Below, piece after piece: positions 13,677-25,651 of a DNA stretch of 64,000 nt. Origin of the DNA: Alnus glutinosa (lineage: Eukaryota; Streptophyta; Magnoliopsida; Fagales; Betulaceae); NCBI RefSeq assembly GCF_958979055.1, contig NC_084886.1, positions 5,661,001 to 5,725,000 on the forward strand, read 5' to 3'. Position 1 is the first letter of the stretch. Every line of letters starts with the position of its first letter. The position numbers and the translations under genes were made by a program. The notes under the pieces are model-generated. The model did no database searches. It had not been told where the DNA came from and saw only the letters and a list, made by a program, of their open reading frames with translations.

Positions 13677-14388
13677 ATGATGTGTTTAGTGTCATTCTCT
13701 TATACATTTTTTTGCATATCTCACATGCATGTGATCCCATAAATTCAATTGTAAATTTATACATCGATCCCTTATAAAGAAATGAATAAGAGATATTCAC
13801 AATAATGCAACCAAACTTTCTTTTTACAAAACATATGTATGAGTTTAGAAGTGTTGAGACTGCTAACGTTATTTTTTTTAGGCAATAATGGAAGATTGTT
13901 TCTAGAAAAAAAAAAAAAAGAAAAAAAAAAAGAAGAGGAAGAAGGAAAGAGTCAACACTTAATTGAGTAAGCATCACTTGTTTAAGAAAGCAACACTTGT
14001 ATGAAAAACCAGTAATTAACCACAATATTGAATAGAATCTTCAAAGCAAATCTACGTAGAATTTAATTGATTTAAAAAACCTCGTGCGGATCCTATAGCT
14101 AGGTTAATTACAACTAAATTCTAATTAGTTAATTACCAGCTTTCATGTGATAGGAACAAGTTTAAAGAATAGGATTCTTATCAACCATATATGCATGAAA
14201 CCACAACTTTTCACAAAGAAAAATTAAAATCAGTAGATTTTCTCAAGATTTCAATTTATTTCTCAAGTTTTCTCATCAACCTGCTGTCCAAATAATAAAT
14301 GGCATGTACAACGAGGACAGTTGCCACATCATACCCACAACACGATGCCACGTCACGCTCATTTGCCACACACGTCACATCATGCACG

Positions 14389-14426
<38 letters not shown>

Positions 14427-14530
14427 AAAAGGGTGGATTTTGGGGGGGGGGGGGGGGGGGTTTGAAGTGGTGCAATCACTCCAAAAATTTATTTGAGAGG
14501 TGGTGGCCAGACCACTCCCGCCCTTTTAGT
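14389..14530. repeat. Homopolymer block (A-run then G-run) in a dispersed repeat fragment
   Basis: A run of about 33 A (14390-14422) is followed after 'cctaaaagggtggatttt' by about 20 G (14441-14460). The stretch after it ('gaggtggtggccagaccactcc') resembles the G/C-rich repeat fragments near 32330 and 50990. It was probably left by a mobile element. Confidence 0.5.
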
Positions 14531-15077
14531 TTTTCATTTTTTAACAAAAAAGAAAATAAAGAAAGAAAAAAAAGATTGGTATGACATGGCATATAAGTTG
14601 TTTATGTAGTTAACAGATAATTATTTGGACTGTAATTACAAAGTTGAAACATAAATAAATAAATAAAACATATGAAGCTCCAAATTAGAAACTCAAGAAA
14701 CTAAATTGAAATGTCCAGAAAACTAAAGACTAATTTTGACCCTTTTTTTTTTTTTTTTTTCCTTCCAAAAAGAAGCTTAAAAAAGTAATTAATGTTTTTT
14801 AGTTATTTGTTTATGTGTACCTAGTGAGAAAAATTTTGGTTATGACATGTCAGCCATCATGATCCACGCTTTTAATTAACTCACTTGAATTCTGATTACT
14901 CACCAGCATCGGAGATAGCCAGATAGGACTAGCTAACTAAATCCGGATTCGATATATAGGTAGCAGCTTACACTATATAAAAAATAAATAAATAAAATTG
15001 ATAAAATTGAAATTTTAAAAAATAAAATAAAATTTATGAAAGAAAACTTTTAAAGCTAAAAAAAAAAAAGAACACAA

Positions 15078-15204
15078 TGTGTGTGTGTGTGTGTCTCTCT
15101 CTCTCTCTATATATATATATGTGTGTGTGTGTACACCAAAGAAACAAACATTAATTATATGTCAAGATATAAGAAACAAACATTAATTATATGTCAAGAT
15201 ATAT
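15078..15204. repeat. Compound microsatellite plus 32-bp tandem duplication
   Basis: A (GT)n(CT)n(AT)n(GT)n array covers 15078-15132. Directly after it, a unit starting GAAACAAACATTAATTATAT at 15141-15172 is repeated head-to-tail at 15173-15204 with one end difference. Confidence 0.85.
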
Positions 15205-16677
15205 AGTTTGATTCATTTATTAGTGATCATAAGCAAGATTAGTGTACTTTTACCTAGAAATTAAACTACAAATTAGGGTTATACTTGTAGAAAATCATTT
15301 CTTCTCATTTATCTCTGAATAAAGCTGTCATCCATCATTGATACTTAATATGCAATCTAGGAGAAAAAAAAAAATCTAAATTAAAAAAGAGAAACAGTTT
15401 TAAAATTAAATAGCATCCATCTCGCATTGTGATTACATATAATGCAATAAATTGAAGAGTACATATGTCCGTTATTAAAGTAAAAATTAAATGATTAAAT
15501 TCACATAATCTAATTAATTTAAGCTTTTTGGATAAATTGTGATTTAAAAATGTATCAAAGCCAGAGATCAAGAATTGGATAAATTAAATGCTAGCTAGGC
15601 CTCACCTATTAAAAACGCTTAAGCGTGATTTAACCCACAATATAGCTATACGATTTTCAATTAGAACTTGTAATTCCATTGCAATCTATATATGTTAGTT
15701 ATGATCAACAAGAAAAGTAACTATTATACTAATATATACTAATGCTGCTGATGATAATAACAACGGCATTGCAAGCATATATATATGTGTGTGTGTAAAG
15801 GCAGAAGCAGAATGGTTATTCCTAGAGGGTTGTTTGGGGGTTTGTCCAAGAATTAATAACTCTGTTGGAGATTCAAGGCCAAGGTTAATCAGCTTGGAAA
15901 TCAACAAAGGGTCTTCTCCTTCCAAGGAGCTGTATATGGACAGTTGCCTTAATTAAGAAAACACTCTTCATGAATAAGGATCGACCAATCTTGCAAATCG
16001 CAATACTAACCCTAGCTAGAAGACCTAATTCTAATCATACTAACCAATCATCCACTGAGCTATATATATAACAGATAAGCAAATTAAAACTATCGATCTC
16101 ATAATCATAAAAGACGTCCTACATTTTGATTGGTGTCCAGATCAGGAACACAGGTACGTTGGAGAATTAAAATGATCAGTCCCAGTACTGAATGATCGAG
16201 CGGTCCAGATCGATCATGGAAACAGTATTAGGGAGATGCACAGAAGAGTCATAAACACCCACCAGTACAACTCTATGGTGCCAGGCAACGACTAATTATA
16301 TGAGAAAAAAGAAAGGAAGAACGATATATATTTATATATCCTTCTGTTTAGCTAGCCGGCCAGTGGCTGTACGCTTGTTTTAGACAATATAATGGTCAGC
16401 CCTGGCCTGGAGGCTGATCATCTGAGTAGTACTACTGACCAGAGCCAGCTGCTGAAGGCCTGAAACTGATCATCTCTGGGTTCATGGTTGCCTAAATGGA
16501 AACTATGCACTAGTAGTATGAGAACATGGGAGAGATCATCTACTTTCTTTTCTTTTCTTTTTTTCTGAGCTCATGGGACCACTTCTTTATGAAGTACAAT
16601 GCTGTAAGAACATTGAATCCCGGCCTCTCTCCTGCCAGTTCAGTGGAGGAAACTCAATGTCCCTCAACACAATTAAG

Positions 16678-16708
<31 letters not shown>

Positions 16709-17102
16709 ACACACACTCACACAACACAATACAGATGACAGAGAGATCGCATGTTAGCATGTGTTTCTTAAACCTAACCTTAACAAAGGAGGATAACAAC
16801 AAAACAAAGAAGATAGTAAGGGATATATAAGAGATATTAATGTTTAGTCACACCAAAAAATTAAGACCTTAATTAGTGATCGATCCAGCCAGCCTATATA
16901 ACGACCCATGTTAATATTTTTCTTCTCAAACCCTAAGAATATTCCGCACTAACCCACACAAAAATCAAATATTAAACTCAATTTCAAAGCAATCAAACTT
17001 GCGCCCGTGCGTGTTGCCAATGCAAATATATATACTTAGAAAAGTAGTAAAAAAGAGATGGATGCAATAACCAAACCATACACTTGGCTTTTAATTCATC
17101 AT

Positions 17103-18305
17103 CTAGGAATTGTGACTAGCTGTATCGCGTCCATCTCCTCCATGATGCGGATGCGCCCCAGTACTTCCCGGAGACTCCAAAGCACCGGCACCGACAATAG
17201 GCCTATAGGCATTCAGCGCTGCGAGCATGCCTAAATGACTGTCGGAAGTCACCGTACCACCACCAGCCCCACCAATTCCAGTACCAAATTGTTGGCCGGG
17301 CAATAGAGCCATTGGAGGAGAAAAATTCATAAAATGCAGCCCATTAGGCATAGACCCCCTATAAGCACTAGCGGTATTATTACCACTGGAAGGAAATGTC
17401 CACATAGGATCATGACCACTCATCACTTGGGTACTAGGATTCGCCAGCATCCAAAACGTCGCCGGATTTGGACTATGAGTAGCTGGAATCGGCCCGGTTG
17501 TACTAGATTGTAACAAATAGCTACCCATCTGAGTTGGAGACAAATATTCTTGCTCCGGCCTACGCTTCCTCCCTATGCTTCCATCTGAATCAGACACGTC
17601 TAGGCCAGCCTCACGTACCAACTCTTGCTTGGCCTGCAACGTTGCATTCACATTATTCACATTACTCGAGTTGAAATTCAAAAGCATAGACGAAGTCTCC
17701 GATGACGATAACCCAATACTAGGAAACAAAGCCCTTCGCCGCGAAGTCTCATCCAGTACTACTGTGTCCCTCAAGTGTGGCATGGTCGAAAAGGCGCTAG
17801 GGTTGAAATTATAACCGCTCCTGATCAAGTGGGAAGGCGCGGACATGGTAGACCCAGAGCTACGAAGAGAGATATTCAGCGAAGTGAAGTTGGCGGGAAT
17901 AGTACCGGTCCCGGTGGCGGCGATGACGGATGGCTCGGCCTGTTGGAGAAGCCACTCGATGGTCTCGCCGTCGGACTTGTGCCCGAGCTCTCTAGTCAGC
18001 TGGAAAACCCTTGCGGCGCACGCGGCGGGCATGCGGATCCGGCGGCCTCGCCCGTCCACTTTTGTGTGCCTGTCTTTGGTGGAGTTCCGCTTCGGAGGTG
18101 CCTTGGTGATGCTCTTCGTTGTCTCGGGAGGTAGTTGGCCGAGAGCAGTACTGGAATTGGAGCGAGCCGAAGAGCTTGGCTCGTCTGTGGGCATGGATAG
18201 GGAGGAGTAGTGGGAGGTGGAGCATGCTTCTTCTTCCTTTTTCTCTAGCAACTGTAATGGGAAATTTGGCCTGCTGCGGATCCCATTTTCACCATCCATG
18301 ATCAT
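17103..18305 (-). CDS. TCP15: Class I TCP transcription factor (TCP14/TCP15-like)
   Basis: Intronless, 400 residues, starting MIMDGENG; a second ATG is at codon 3. The TCP bHLH domain lies at about residues 74-130. It has the basic region [19 protein letters not shown], helix [20 protein letters not shown], helix [20 protein letters not shown] and the extension [19 protein letters not shown] typical of TCP14/15/8. The basic region is the short, class I form. Cys96 matches the conserved cysteine that makes class I TCP DNA binding redox-sensitive. The tail carries [10 protein letters not shown] and a late GMLAALNAY motif, with Gly/Ser-rich low-complexity stretches. Class I TCPs bind GTGGGNCC sites and control cell proliferation, endoreduplication and hormone response. 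It is convergent with nothing: the neighbours on both sides are on the same strand but far away. TCP15 rather than TCP14 is supported by gene order, not by sequence alone. Confidence 0.93.
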   Translation of the reverse strand: MIMDGENGIRSRPNFPLQLLEKKEEEACSTSHYSSLSMPTDEPSSSARSNSSTALGQLPPETTKSITKAPPKRNSTKDRHTKVDGRGRRIRMPAACAARVFQLTRELGHKSDGETIEWLLQQAEPSVIAATGTGTIPANFTSLNISLRSSGSTMSAPSHLIRSGYNFNPSAFSTMPHLRDTVVLDETSRRRALFPSIGLSSSETSSMLLNFNSSNVNNVNATLQAKQELVREAGLDVSDSDGSIGRKRRPEQEYLSPTQMGSYLLQSSTTGPIPATHSPNPATFWMLANPSTQVMSGHDPMWTFPSSGNNTASAYRGSMPNGLHFMNFSPPMALLPGQQFGTGIGGAGGGTVTSDSHLGMLAALNAYRPIVGAGALESPGSTGAHPHHGGDGRDTASHNS

Positions 18306-18545
18306 ATAGGAGGGTGGGGGTGGCTATATTTTTTTTTTTTCCTTTATTTTGTTTTTCTCTGGTCCTAGTACTTCTGTGGGTGACCCTGGATGGTTTCAAC
18401 TTGGTGGCCTTGTGGGTCTCTCTCCTCTCTCACTCTCACTCTCTTGTGGAGCATGGAATTCCTTTCAGATGGGAGCTGGCAGCTGAGTTGTTTTCTCCTT
18501 GGAGAGAGAAGGGGAGAGAGAGAGAGAGAGAGAGAGGATAAGGGA
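18306..18545 (-). promoter_or_regulatory. GA/CT-rich leader and proximal promoter of TCP15
   Basis: Immediately upstream of the start codon the plus strand shows CT-rich segments (18418-18444) and a (GA)n run at 18511-18537. On the coding strand these are GA- and CT-rich tracts, usual in plant core promoters and leaders. The transcription start is not visible. Confidence 0.4.
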
Positions 18546-18828
18546 GGAGGGCAAGCTTAGCTTTAAGCAACAAAAATGATGAGTCGGAATAATAAGCGTG
18601 GGCCACGAAAATTGGAAAGCAAATAATTTTCTGGGGAAAGATAATTGCTTTTCTATGAGGATTTGTTTGTAATTTTGAATAATTTATGGGTGATTTTTTT
18701 ATTACCCTTAAAATAAAAAGAGGAAATGGGTGTCCTTGTATTGTGGTTGGGTTGGACAGGTCCCTTGATTCAGACTCCACGTGCGGTGCTCTTTATCATT
18801 CAATCCATAAAGACAGTGGTGGCCGGAG

Positions 18829-18836
18829 GTGGGGCC
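18829..18836 (+). promoter_or_regulatory. GTGGGGCC: class I TCP-type site upstream of the TCP gene
   Basis: GTGGGGCC fits the class I TCP consensus GTGGGNCC and lies about 525 bp upstream of the TCP15 start. A CACGTG G-box is close by at 18778-18783. Autoregulation is an inference. Confidence 0.4.
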
Positions 18837-21080
18837 CAATCTCCCAAAGTCAAGAAAACTGAAAGACTGACTGGCAAAGAAAAGATAATCAAGTGGCTCC
18901 CATCTCATTCAAGTAATCATTGCCTTTTGCATTTGCACCTTTGCCCTTTCCCCTTTCCCCTTTGCCCCTAGAGGCCTTCAGTTTCTCCAAATTCCCTTTG
19001 AACTTCTTCTTTTCCTTAATAAGTTAATCCTCCCTCCCTTGGGTTTATTTTTGGTCTATTTGTGTGTGTGCTCCAAGAATGTTTTGGAATTGTTTTTTTG
19101 TTTTTTTTTTTTTATTTAAAAAAGTGTTTTGATATATGAATGAAAATCATTTTAAATATTTTTATATTTAAAATTATTTGTTAATATTTTTATTCTAAAA
19201 AAAGAAAAAAGAAAAAAAAAAGGGAACTCCTTTATTTTTTTTATCAAAGACGCAATATATATATGTAAATGACTAATAATTAAGTTAACTACAAAGATTC
19301 TTTGATATTGACAATGTAACATAATTACATTGATTGCCCAGCCCAAATCAATTTAAAGGAAAGAAAACATTAAAAAAAAAAAAATCCTAACCCTTACCCT
19401 AACCCAACTAGGTTGTAACCCAATTTTGCATATTAAAAGAAATATATATATATATAAATAAGTTAAACTCAACGCAATTGATCCTGTAGTCAGCTTTTGT
19501 TTCCTAGATACTCTGCATATAAATAAATATAACCACAACTGACAAATAAACGAATGCGAGCCCCACGTCCAGAGAGAGCTAGAGATGAGAGAGAGCATGG
19601 CACGTTTAGGCCATGTGCCCAACAGCCCCAAGTGTAACTTAAAAGGGAACAAGAAACTTGAAAGATTAGAAACACATTGCTCAACAAAATGGCCATGGCA
19701 CATTTCAACAACCAACATACCAAACTAATGATGAATGGATATATATCGATCCAACACTGTTATAATTATATTTATATATTTGCATATCGATATGCTTTCC
19801 TTCCCTTAAATGCTTAGCAGGGGTAAATCATCCATCTAAGTGCCACTAATAGCAGTGAACTGATAATGACAATTCCTAAGACATTATCTTCAACTTTCAA
19901 TTGCGTTTGATTTGTACTAAACTTGACACTTAGTCATGTCATTCCCTACACCATGAACATGTACTTTTCAACCCCCATCCACCATATATATTATTCCCCC
20001 CAACCCCCCAACAAGTAATGCTATATTATTATTATTATTATTCTTATTTAATAAAATTATTAAATTTTAATTTAATAGTAATTTTAAAAGTTACACTATT
20101 TTTTTTTTTTTTTTGTGATTTTATCATCTTTGAAGATAAAAGCCTCTTCTCGATCTTCTCCCATATTATTTTAACACAATTCCAAAATATCAGTACTGGA
20201 ACCTAATGCAAATTACCTTCAACTATTTAAGCAACAACTTTTTTTTTTTTTTTTTAAACCGTTAATTTGGAGTAAATCAACATACTTAATTAGTTGCTAA
20301 CTAGCTTGCTAGAACGACAGCCAATACAATGATAATTTTATTGATTTTTTCCCATAGATTTGGAACTCATTCATTGTTGGGTTGTCCAATTTCAACACGT
20401 ACATTAATTCGTTTATAATGCTGGAAAATGCATATGATCTGCACAATGTTTTGGCCTGATCGATCGATGGCTAGAATCACGTATATATATGGTCCCAATA
20501 TGGCAGTGTTTTGTACGTACAATCTAACAGCGTAACATTGACAGCCTCATTGAAGTGATATAAGGCCCTTGGAGTAGTTCACGATACTTGCCAAGAGATA
20601 TCACGTGCCCTGACACCTGTACATGCCGGTGATGACGATGGCTTACCATCCACATTAATTAGGTTAATCATAAAAGTATCAAGTTTGTAGGAATGTTGGT
20701 GGTTACCGACCCATAAATAAATCATTTTTTTCCTCCTATTTCCGGTTCAACCCGGCCGGCCGGTCGCTAGTTTTGAAACTTACATATCCAAAAGTACGAA
20801 CCCATCCATCTCATATTATATGCATGTTCTTTTTCATCCGGGCCTTGATGATGTTGTCGAATTTACGTATGGGTTATATTTTAGTTAAGTCTCTTTGAAA
20901 ATTTAATTTTAACGTACATGGTATTAGAACCCCTTTTTTATTTGAAAAATACTTGAATTACTTTATTAATTTTTACTCAAGACTCTTACAAACTCAATGT
21001 AACATTTCATAATTGCTGAAACATTGATGATTAAGCTCTTTTATATCCACGTGAAGAGTGAAAATGCATAATTTCATTAA

Positions 21081-21456
21081 GGGAAAACTTCAGTTAACTC
21101 CCATTAACTTTCACCACATTTGTATTTACTCCTCCAAGCTTAAAAAAAAACTCTCCAAATCGTAACGAAGTGGTGTCAAAATTCATAAAATACCCAATTT
21201 TTTTAAGAAAAAAATTACAAGGATTTAGGCATTGACTAAGATTTAACGGAATTTGCAAAAATATTCACGCCTGAATCTTTGAAATTTGTATATATATATT
21301 AAAAAAATGTATTTTGAGAATTTTGATATGATTTAACCGAAAATCATAACGGATTGATGAAATTGAAAAATGAATATATTAAATTGAGAGTTTTTTAAGT
21401 TTATGAGATAACTGTAAAAGCGACGACAATTCAATAAAGTTAGGTGAAGTTTTTCC
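21081..21456. repeat. Long inverted-repeat MITE, family G-like
   Basis: The left end GGGAAAACTTCAGTTAACTC and the right end (reverse) GGAAAAACTTCACCTAACTTT match, and the pairing continues inwards to about 75 bp ('aaaactctcc' versus 'aaaaactctc'). The interior has 'gatttaacggaatttgcaaaaatattcacg', very close to 'atttaatggaatttacaaaaataccca' in the element at 62225-62663. Confidence 0.65.
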
Positions 21457-21649
21457 TTTTATTAATTATAGACTGTTACGTCAAATTTGAATTAGGTAAA
21501 TATTTTTTTTCAATTAGGGTTTGTAATAAAAGCAGAATTGTAGATATAGATTTTAGTATGGGTTTAAACTAATTAGGTCTCTCTTCTTAAAATTTGAATT
21601 TAACATGATATTGGGGTTGGATATTGTTGTTACAGTTTCTGGTATATAT

Positions 21650-22440
21650 GGTGACGTGTCAGCTCTTGGTTAGCCCCTACGATGGATTGACATGCTTCTT
21701 CTCTAGCGGGTTAGACTCTCGGATAACTTGCAAAACAACAAGGAAACACCGAGGGTTGGCCAGCAATCCTCCCTCCGATACTTAAGTCAGGCCGGTAGTA
21801 GGTGAGAGTAAGAGTATAGAAAAAGATCATTTTAATACCTGGTGACCTGCTATTTACAGGGTTCTTTGAGTGGTTGAAGAGCATGGAGGTCCCGGATTTT
21901 CAAGGATCCTGCCTGCCTTGGTATGAATAGTGTTTGGGTACACATTGAATAGTAGTCGGTATGGCCGTCGGATATAGGGCGACGTGCGTGGGTTAAGTTA
22001 GACGTGTTGTAATCCTTGATTTTCCAGAATCTAGTACTCCTAATTAGACCTTGACCTGATTTGACACCACTAAGTGTTTGTTCCGATGGAGATTATAGAA
22101 TCTGACCACTGACCGTGCACCATATCTGATATGGTAGCCCGACCCCTTAATCCATGAAGTTTTTAATAGATATCCGGATGGCAAGGATGGAACTAATGGG
22201 GGGCCGAGGCCGGTAGGGGCCATGCCCCCCCCCCCCCCCCCCTAAATCCAAAAAAGAAAAAGAAAAATTAGGTAAAAAAAAGTATCAGGTAAAAAAAAAA
22301 AAAAAAAGTTTATTTTGGCTCCATCCTTGCTGGATGGTCTATATCTGACCCTACCGACCGTTCGAGTACGTGTCAACTATGGGTTCACTTGGGTTGGAAA
22401 ATGATAATTCTCCAACAGATATATTGTTTATTAATTGGTT
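21650..22440. mobile_element. LTR-like retroelement remnant
   Basis: This GC-richer stretch stands out from its AT-rich surroundings and has phrases such as 'ggccagcaatcctccctccgatacttaagtcag' (split here for length: 'ggccagcaatcctccctcc', 'gatacttaagtcaggcc') that I associate with Ty3/gypsy-type LTRs. No paired LTR, primer binding site or coding domain was found, so it is at best a solo or fragmentary LTR. A small MITE (22182-22329) is inserted in it. Confidence 0.35.
22174..22337. mobile_element. Small hAT-like MITE with 8-bp duplication
   Basis: The element 22182-22329 begins CAAGGATGGAAC and ends with GGCTCCATCCTTG, whose reverse complement is CAAGGATGGAGCC. The flanks CCGGATGG (22174-22181) and CTGGATGG (22330-22337) agree at 7 of 8 bases, a hAT-sized duplication. 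The interior carries a run of about 18 C followed by A-rich sequence. Confidence 0.65.
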
Positions 22441-23533
22441 GATGTAGGTGCACATTTATTTATGCGTTTGGAGCTTGGACATGAACAGGGATATTAAAGA
22501 ATACGTACACATTGGTTAGGTGTGAATTTTGGTATAACTTTATGAACCAACCGAGTCAATTAATTAACCCTTTTCAAAACTAAAACTTTTAGATTAAGTA
22601 CACTCTAATACGGTCCAAGATTGCAAACATCAAGCAATTTTATTTATATATCTAGTAAGTCGATCGATGAAGCTAGATGCTGTATGAATATGATATATAT
22701 ACATTGAACTTTAATTCTGCAATTTGGAAGATAATTAAATGGTAATTAAGCAGAAATAAGAAAGGATGACAGGTTGGCATACACAATAATATTCCTAAAA
22801 CGAAAAGGAATGACAGGTTGGTTGATAAGGGAAATCCATCATCATATATCACACATCAGTACTGCAGTATCGCTGGCGGGCGATAAGCCAATCAAAAAAG
22901 AGATCCCAGCCAGTCTTTTTTCTCTGAACGAACCCTGCACTAAAAGTAATGCAATTTATGCACCAGTAATCGTTGTCGCTCTTCTGTTGCTGGTGAGTGG
23001 TGACCTTTCCTTGTATTAGCTTTCAGGATGCCCGATATGTGCTTTCTTCGTACAGTATATTAGTGAGGTCTGACAGAACAGAACAGAAGGGATCGGAGCT
23101 GATCTAGCTAGCTATAGGCCCATATTGAACCCACAAACAAGGGAAGAGAAGAGAAGAGAGGAGCCCTAGCTAGCTCATTACGTACGGCTCAATAATTGAT
23201 GTCGCTCGAACCGGCCGGTAGTTAACATAATTCAATGCCCGTCTTTTGGCTGTGGCATAATTCCTGAATCCGTGATATATAGTTACAAATCCTTCAAATT
23301 TCATTCTCCCTACATATATGCCAACCATGTGTCACAGTAATCCAGTTAAAGGCCAGAGAAATTACACATTTTACAGTATTTACGCTCCACCAATGACCTA
23401 ATATGTTCATGAACAAGTTGGTATCTTTACTAGTTATTCAAAAAGGTTTGCTCAAAAAAAAAGTCATTCAAAAAGTAGTAACCTTATATACCATACTAAT
23501 ATCTTGCAAGTATTTTACTATGTTAGCATGGTG

Positions 23534-23536
<3 letters not shown>

Positions 23537-23581
<45 letters not shown>
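23537..23581. repeat. (AT)n microsatellite
   Basis: An uninterrupted TA dinucleotide tract of about 44 bp. Similar shorter tracts occur at 3852-3873, 16681-16706, 25410-25431 and 42237-42260. Confidence 0.95.
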
Positions 23582-23589
<8 letters not shown>

Positions 23590-23835
23590 GTTTACTCGGC
23601 AGTGATATTCTTTGTTTAATTCTCCCTTTATCTTCGAATTCTTATCGAATGATCCAGGAAGAAATCCTAGATATGAAGAATAAAAAAAAAAAAAAGATAT
23701 ATAATTAATATTACTCTTCAAAAAGAGAAATGACACCCTTATTCCAATCTCACTCTACTGTTCAATAGTTGATGGACACTGTCATATTAGTCAAGTAAGA
23801 CGTAAGTGCAGTATGTAACGTTTTTCATAAAAAAT

Positions 23836-24132
23836 GAGCAATGCTACGAAGCTAAATTCAAATTTTTTTTAATATTGTTTACTATTCAAACGACATTAAG
23901 TTAAAATTAGTATCGTTTGAACAGTAAAAATAGCGCCGTTTTGTACAAGCGACACTAACCCAAATAATATTAAACAACTTTTTTTTTTGAGTGTATTCTT
24001 TACATCCATTTTATATTGGCTAACATGATATATTTTAAATGACTTTCTTTTTGTTGATTGACTAACATGAGAAGCCACTTAAAATACGTCACGTTCGCCT
24101 ATACAAAATATGTATAAATAATAGCATTACTC
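23836..24132. repeat. MITE with GAGCAATGCTA / TAGCATTACTC ends
   Basis: The left end is GAGCAATGCTACGAA and the right end, read in reverse, is GAGTAATGCTATTATT. The inner region has an inverted 'tattcaaacgac'/'gtcgtttgaaca'-type pairing near 23883 and 23920. The termini match the GAGNAATG group, but the flanks give only a poor duplication. Confidence 0.5.
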
Positions 24133-24343
24133 TTCAAAAATAAGTCAACTTAATTTAAGAAATTGGACGAAAAGTTTGAAAAAGGGATGTTTGAAATTAA
24201 GTGAAGGCAAACATTAACATGCATGCATGTTAAGGCCAAGAAAGAACGACTGATCCATATATAATTTTGCAGTTTAAAACCAAATTAAAAAGAGAGTATA
24301 TACATGGATCCATAGAAGTTGTAATTTTGCTTTTTTTTTTTTC

Positions 24344-24387
<44 letters not shown>

Positions 24388-24780
24388 CTGAGTAGTTGTA
24401 ATTTTGCATTTGATCACAAATAAACTGCAAATCAGTCTTTATATCTGATACAGACATTGCATGTTGACCGTGGTATTCTCGTAGCTGGACCTATCAAATC
24501 AGATGATTTGTTCATATATTGCATGGTGCCATAATGCGTACAGCTACTAGCTTGTAAAAGAAAGAATTGACAATTCTGGAGAAGCTTCCATGCATCTAAT
24601 TAATAATGTCGGCAACATTTTATTGGCCAAGATTGAGGTACTAGGCTGTCATAAATTAACCATTACCCTAGGCATTTTACACTATAAAACACATGATGCG
24701 TATAATTAATTTTGTTAAGAAATTAAGACTAAAATAAGTCCATCAATTTGATTAATGGTTGATTTGTAACCTTTAAATTG

Positions 24781-25053
24781 TAAGATGCTATAGCTTCTTA
24801 AAATGCGCTTTGTACAATGATTTCGCATACCAAAAGAGTAATTTTAAACCAAATCACAAAAAAAAAAAAAAAAAATCGTTTGATAGCGTGATAAAAAGAT
24901 TTGCGTTTTCAAATTGTAAGTAAAGGGTGCGTGTTTAAAAATACACAATTTTAAAAGTTAAACTGTGATTTTACTAAACGTTTAAATGCATTTTAAAATT
25001 TTTATTTTTAAATGACACGTTTTGAAATCGCAAATTGAAACATACTCTTAGTA
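24781..25053. repeat. Degenerate hAT-like MITE, related to the one in CUL3 intron 1
   Basis: It shares 'ttttaaaccaaatcac/a', 'ttaaactgtgattttac/gt' and a right end of the form 'aaatcgcaaa...ac..ctcttag' with 33910-34219. The left end is eroded and no flanking duplication is clear. Confidence 0.45.
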
Positions 25054-25432
25054 AAAAAAAAATTTCTCATACTACAATTTGTATTATTTAAACTCAATAT
25101 ATTAAACTGAGTTGAGCTTAATATGCATGTGTTCATTCACTCACACCTATTTTGAACACAAGTAGGTTTAACGGACTGAATTTTAAATCAATTTAAAAAA
25201 TATTAAAAATTAAATAAATAAAAAAGAAAAAAGAAAAAAGAAAAGAGTTTGGCATGTTAAAAAATAGTAACAAATTCGTTTCTGTCATGAAACGGTACGG
25301 ACCACCACTTCGTTGTCGGAACTCGGATAGCGCAAGTGTAGACGAATAAGGGGAGAAGAAGGAAAGCATTGGAGCTAATTAGGTAGACAACAAAGTTGAA
25401 TCCAGAATAATATATATATATATATATATAAA

Positions 25433-25651
25433 ATGAAAAAGCTAAGCCAAAGCTGGTCTTATTTGGATGAGAAGGGCTTTAAGCTGGTTAAGCCAATAGG
25501 CGGGGCGGCCAGGGGTGGGATCCACAGTCCAGCTCGATTAATGGAATGTCCTTCTCGAGACTCTCTGGCGGAGTTGGTGGGTGAGCAGACAACGCCACGT
25601 CCGACTCAGACCGTTGGAATCTTCTTTGCTAGGCTGAACAACGTCCTATGA
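25433..25651 (+). other. Orphan 72-codon frame in a GC-richer patch
   Basis: The frame starts MKKLSQSW and ends at TGA or TAG near 25651. It follows an (AT)n tract directly, so a TATA-like sequence abuts the ATG with no room for a leader. No domain or homologue is recognised. The local base composition (25440-25680) is less AT-rich than its surroundings. It is probably not a gene; it could be an old gene or retroelement fragment. Confidence 0.15.

Larger units (their letters stand above)
10692..17102. other. Gene-poor region between HVA22 and TCP15
   Basis: No coding gene is recognised in 6.4 kb. It holds a (GA)n tract at 11491-11514, long A runs (12721-12753 and 12841-12872), a GC dinucleotide run at 12624-12632, a MITE (13483-13667), an A-run/G-run block (14389-14461), a compound microsatellite (15078-15132), a 32-bp tandem duplication (15141-15204) and (AT)n at 16681-16706. 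Two related stretches near 11930 and 12190 ('gtaagctggttttcaa' and 'gtaagtcggttttcaa') look like remnants of one degraded retroelement. Open frames here are short and domain-free. Confidence 0.6.

Noticed and set aside
17575..18301. Several plus-strand frames of 60-121 codons opposite TCP15
   Set aside because: They are antisense shadows of a GC-rich coding region, with no domain.
19385..19404. Telomere-like CCCTAA words
   Set aside because: Only two or three imperfect copies; too short to be an interstitial telomere array.
19353..19723. Overlapping minus-strand frames of 121 and 77 codons
   Set aside because: Hydrophobic, low-complexity translation, no splice or domain support, and (AT)n at one end.
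20570..20650. Stretch with 'cacgtgccctgacacc' considered as a miR164-like precursor
   Set aside because: Too many differences from miR164 or its star strand, and no opposite arm that pairs.
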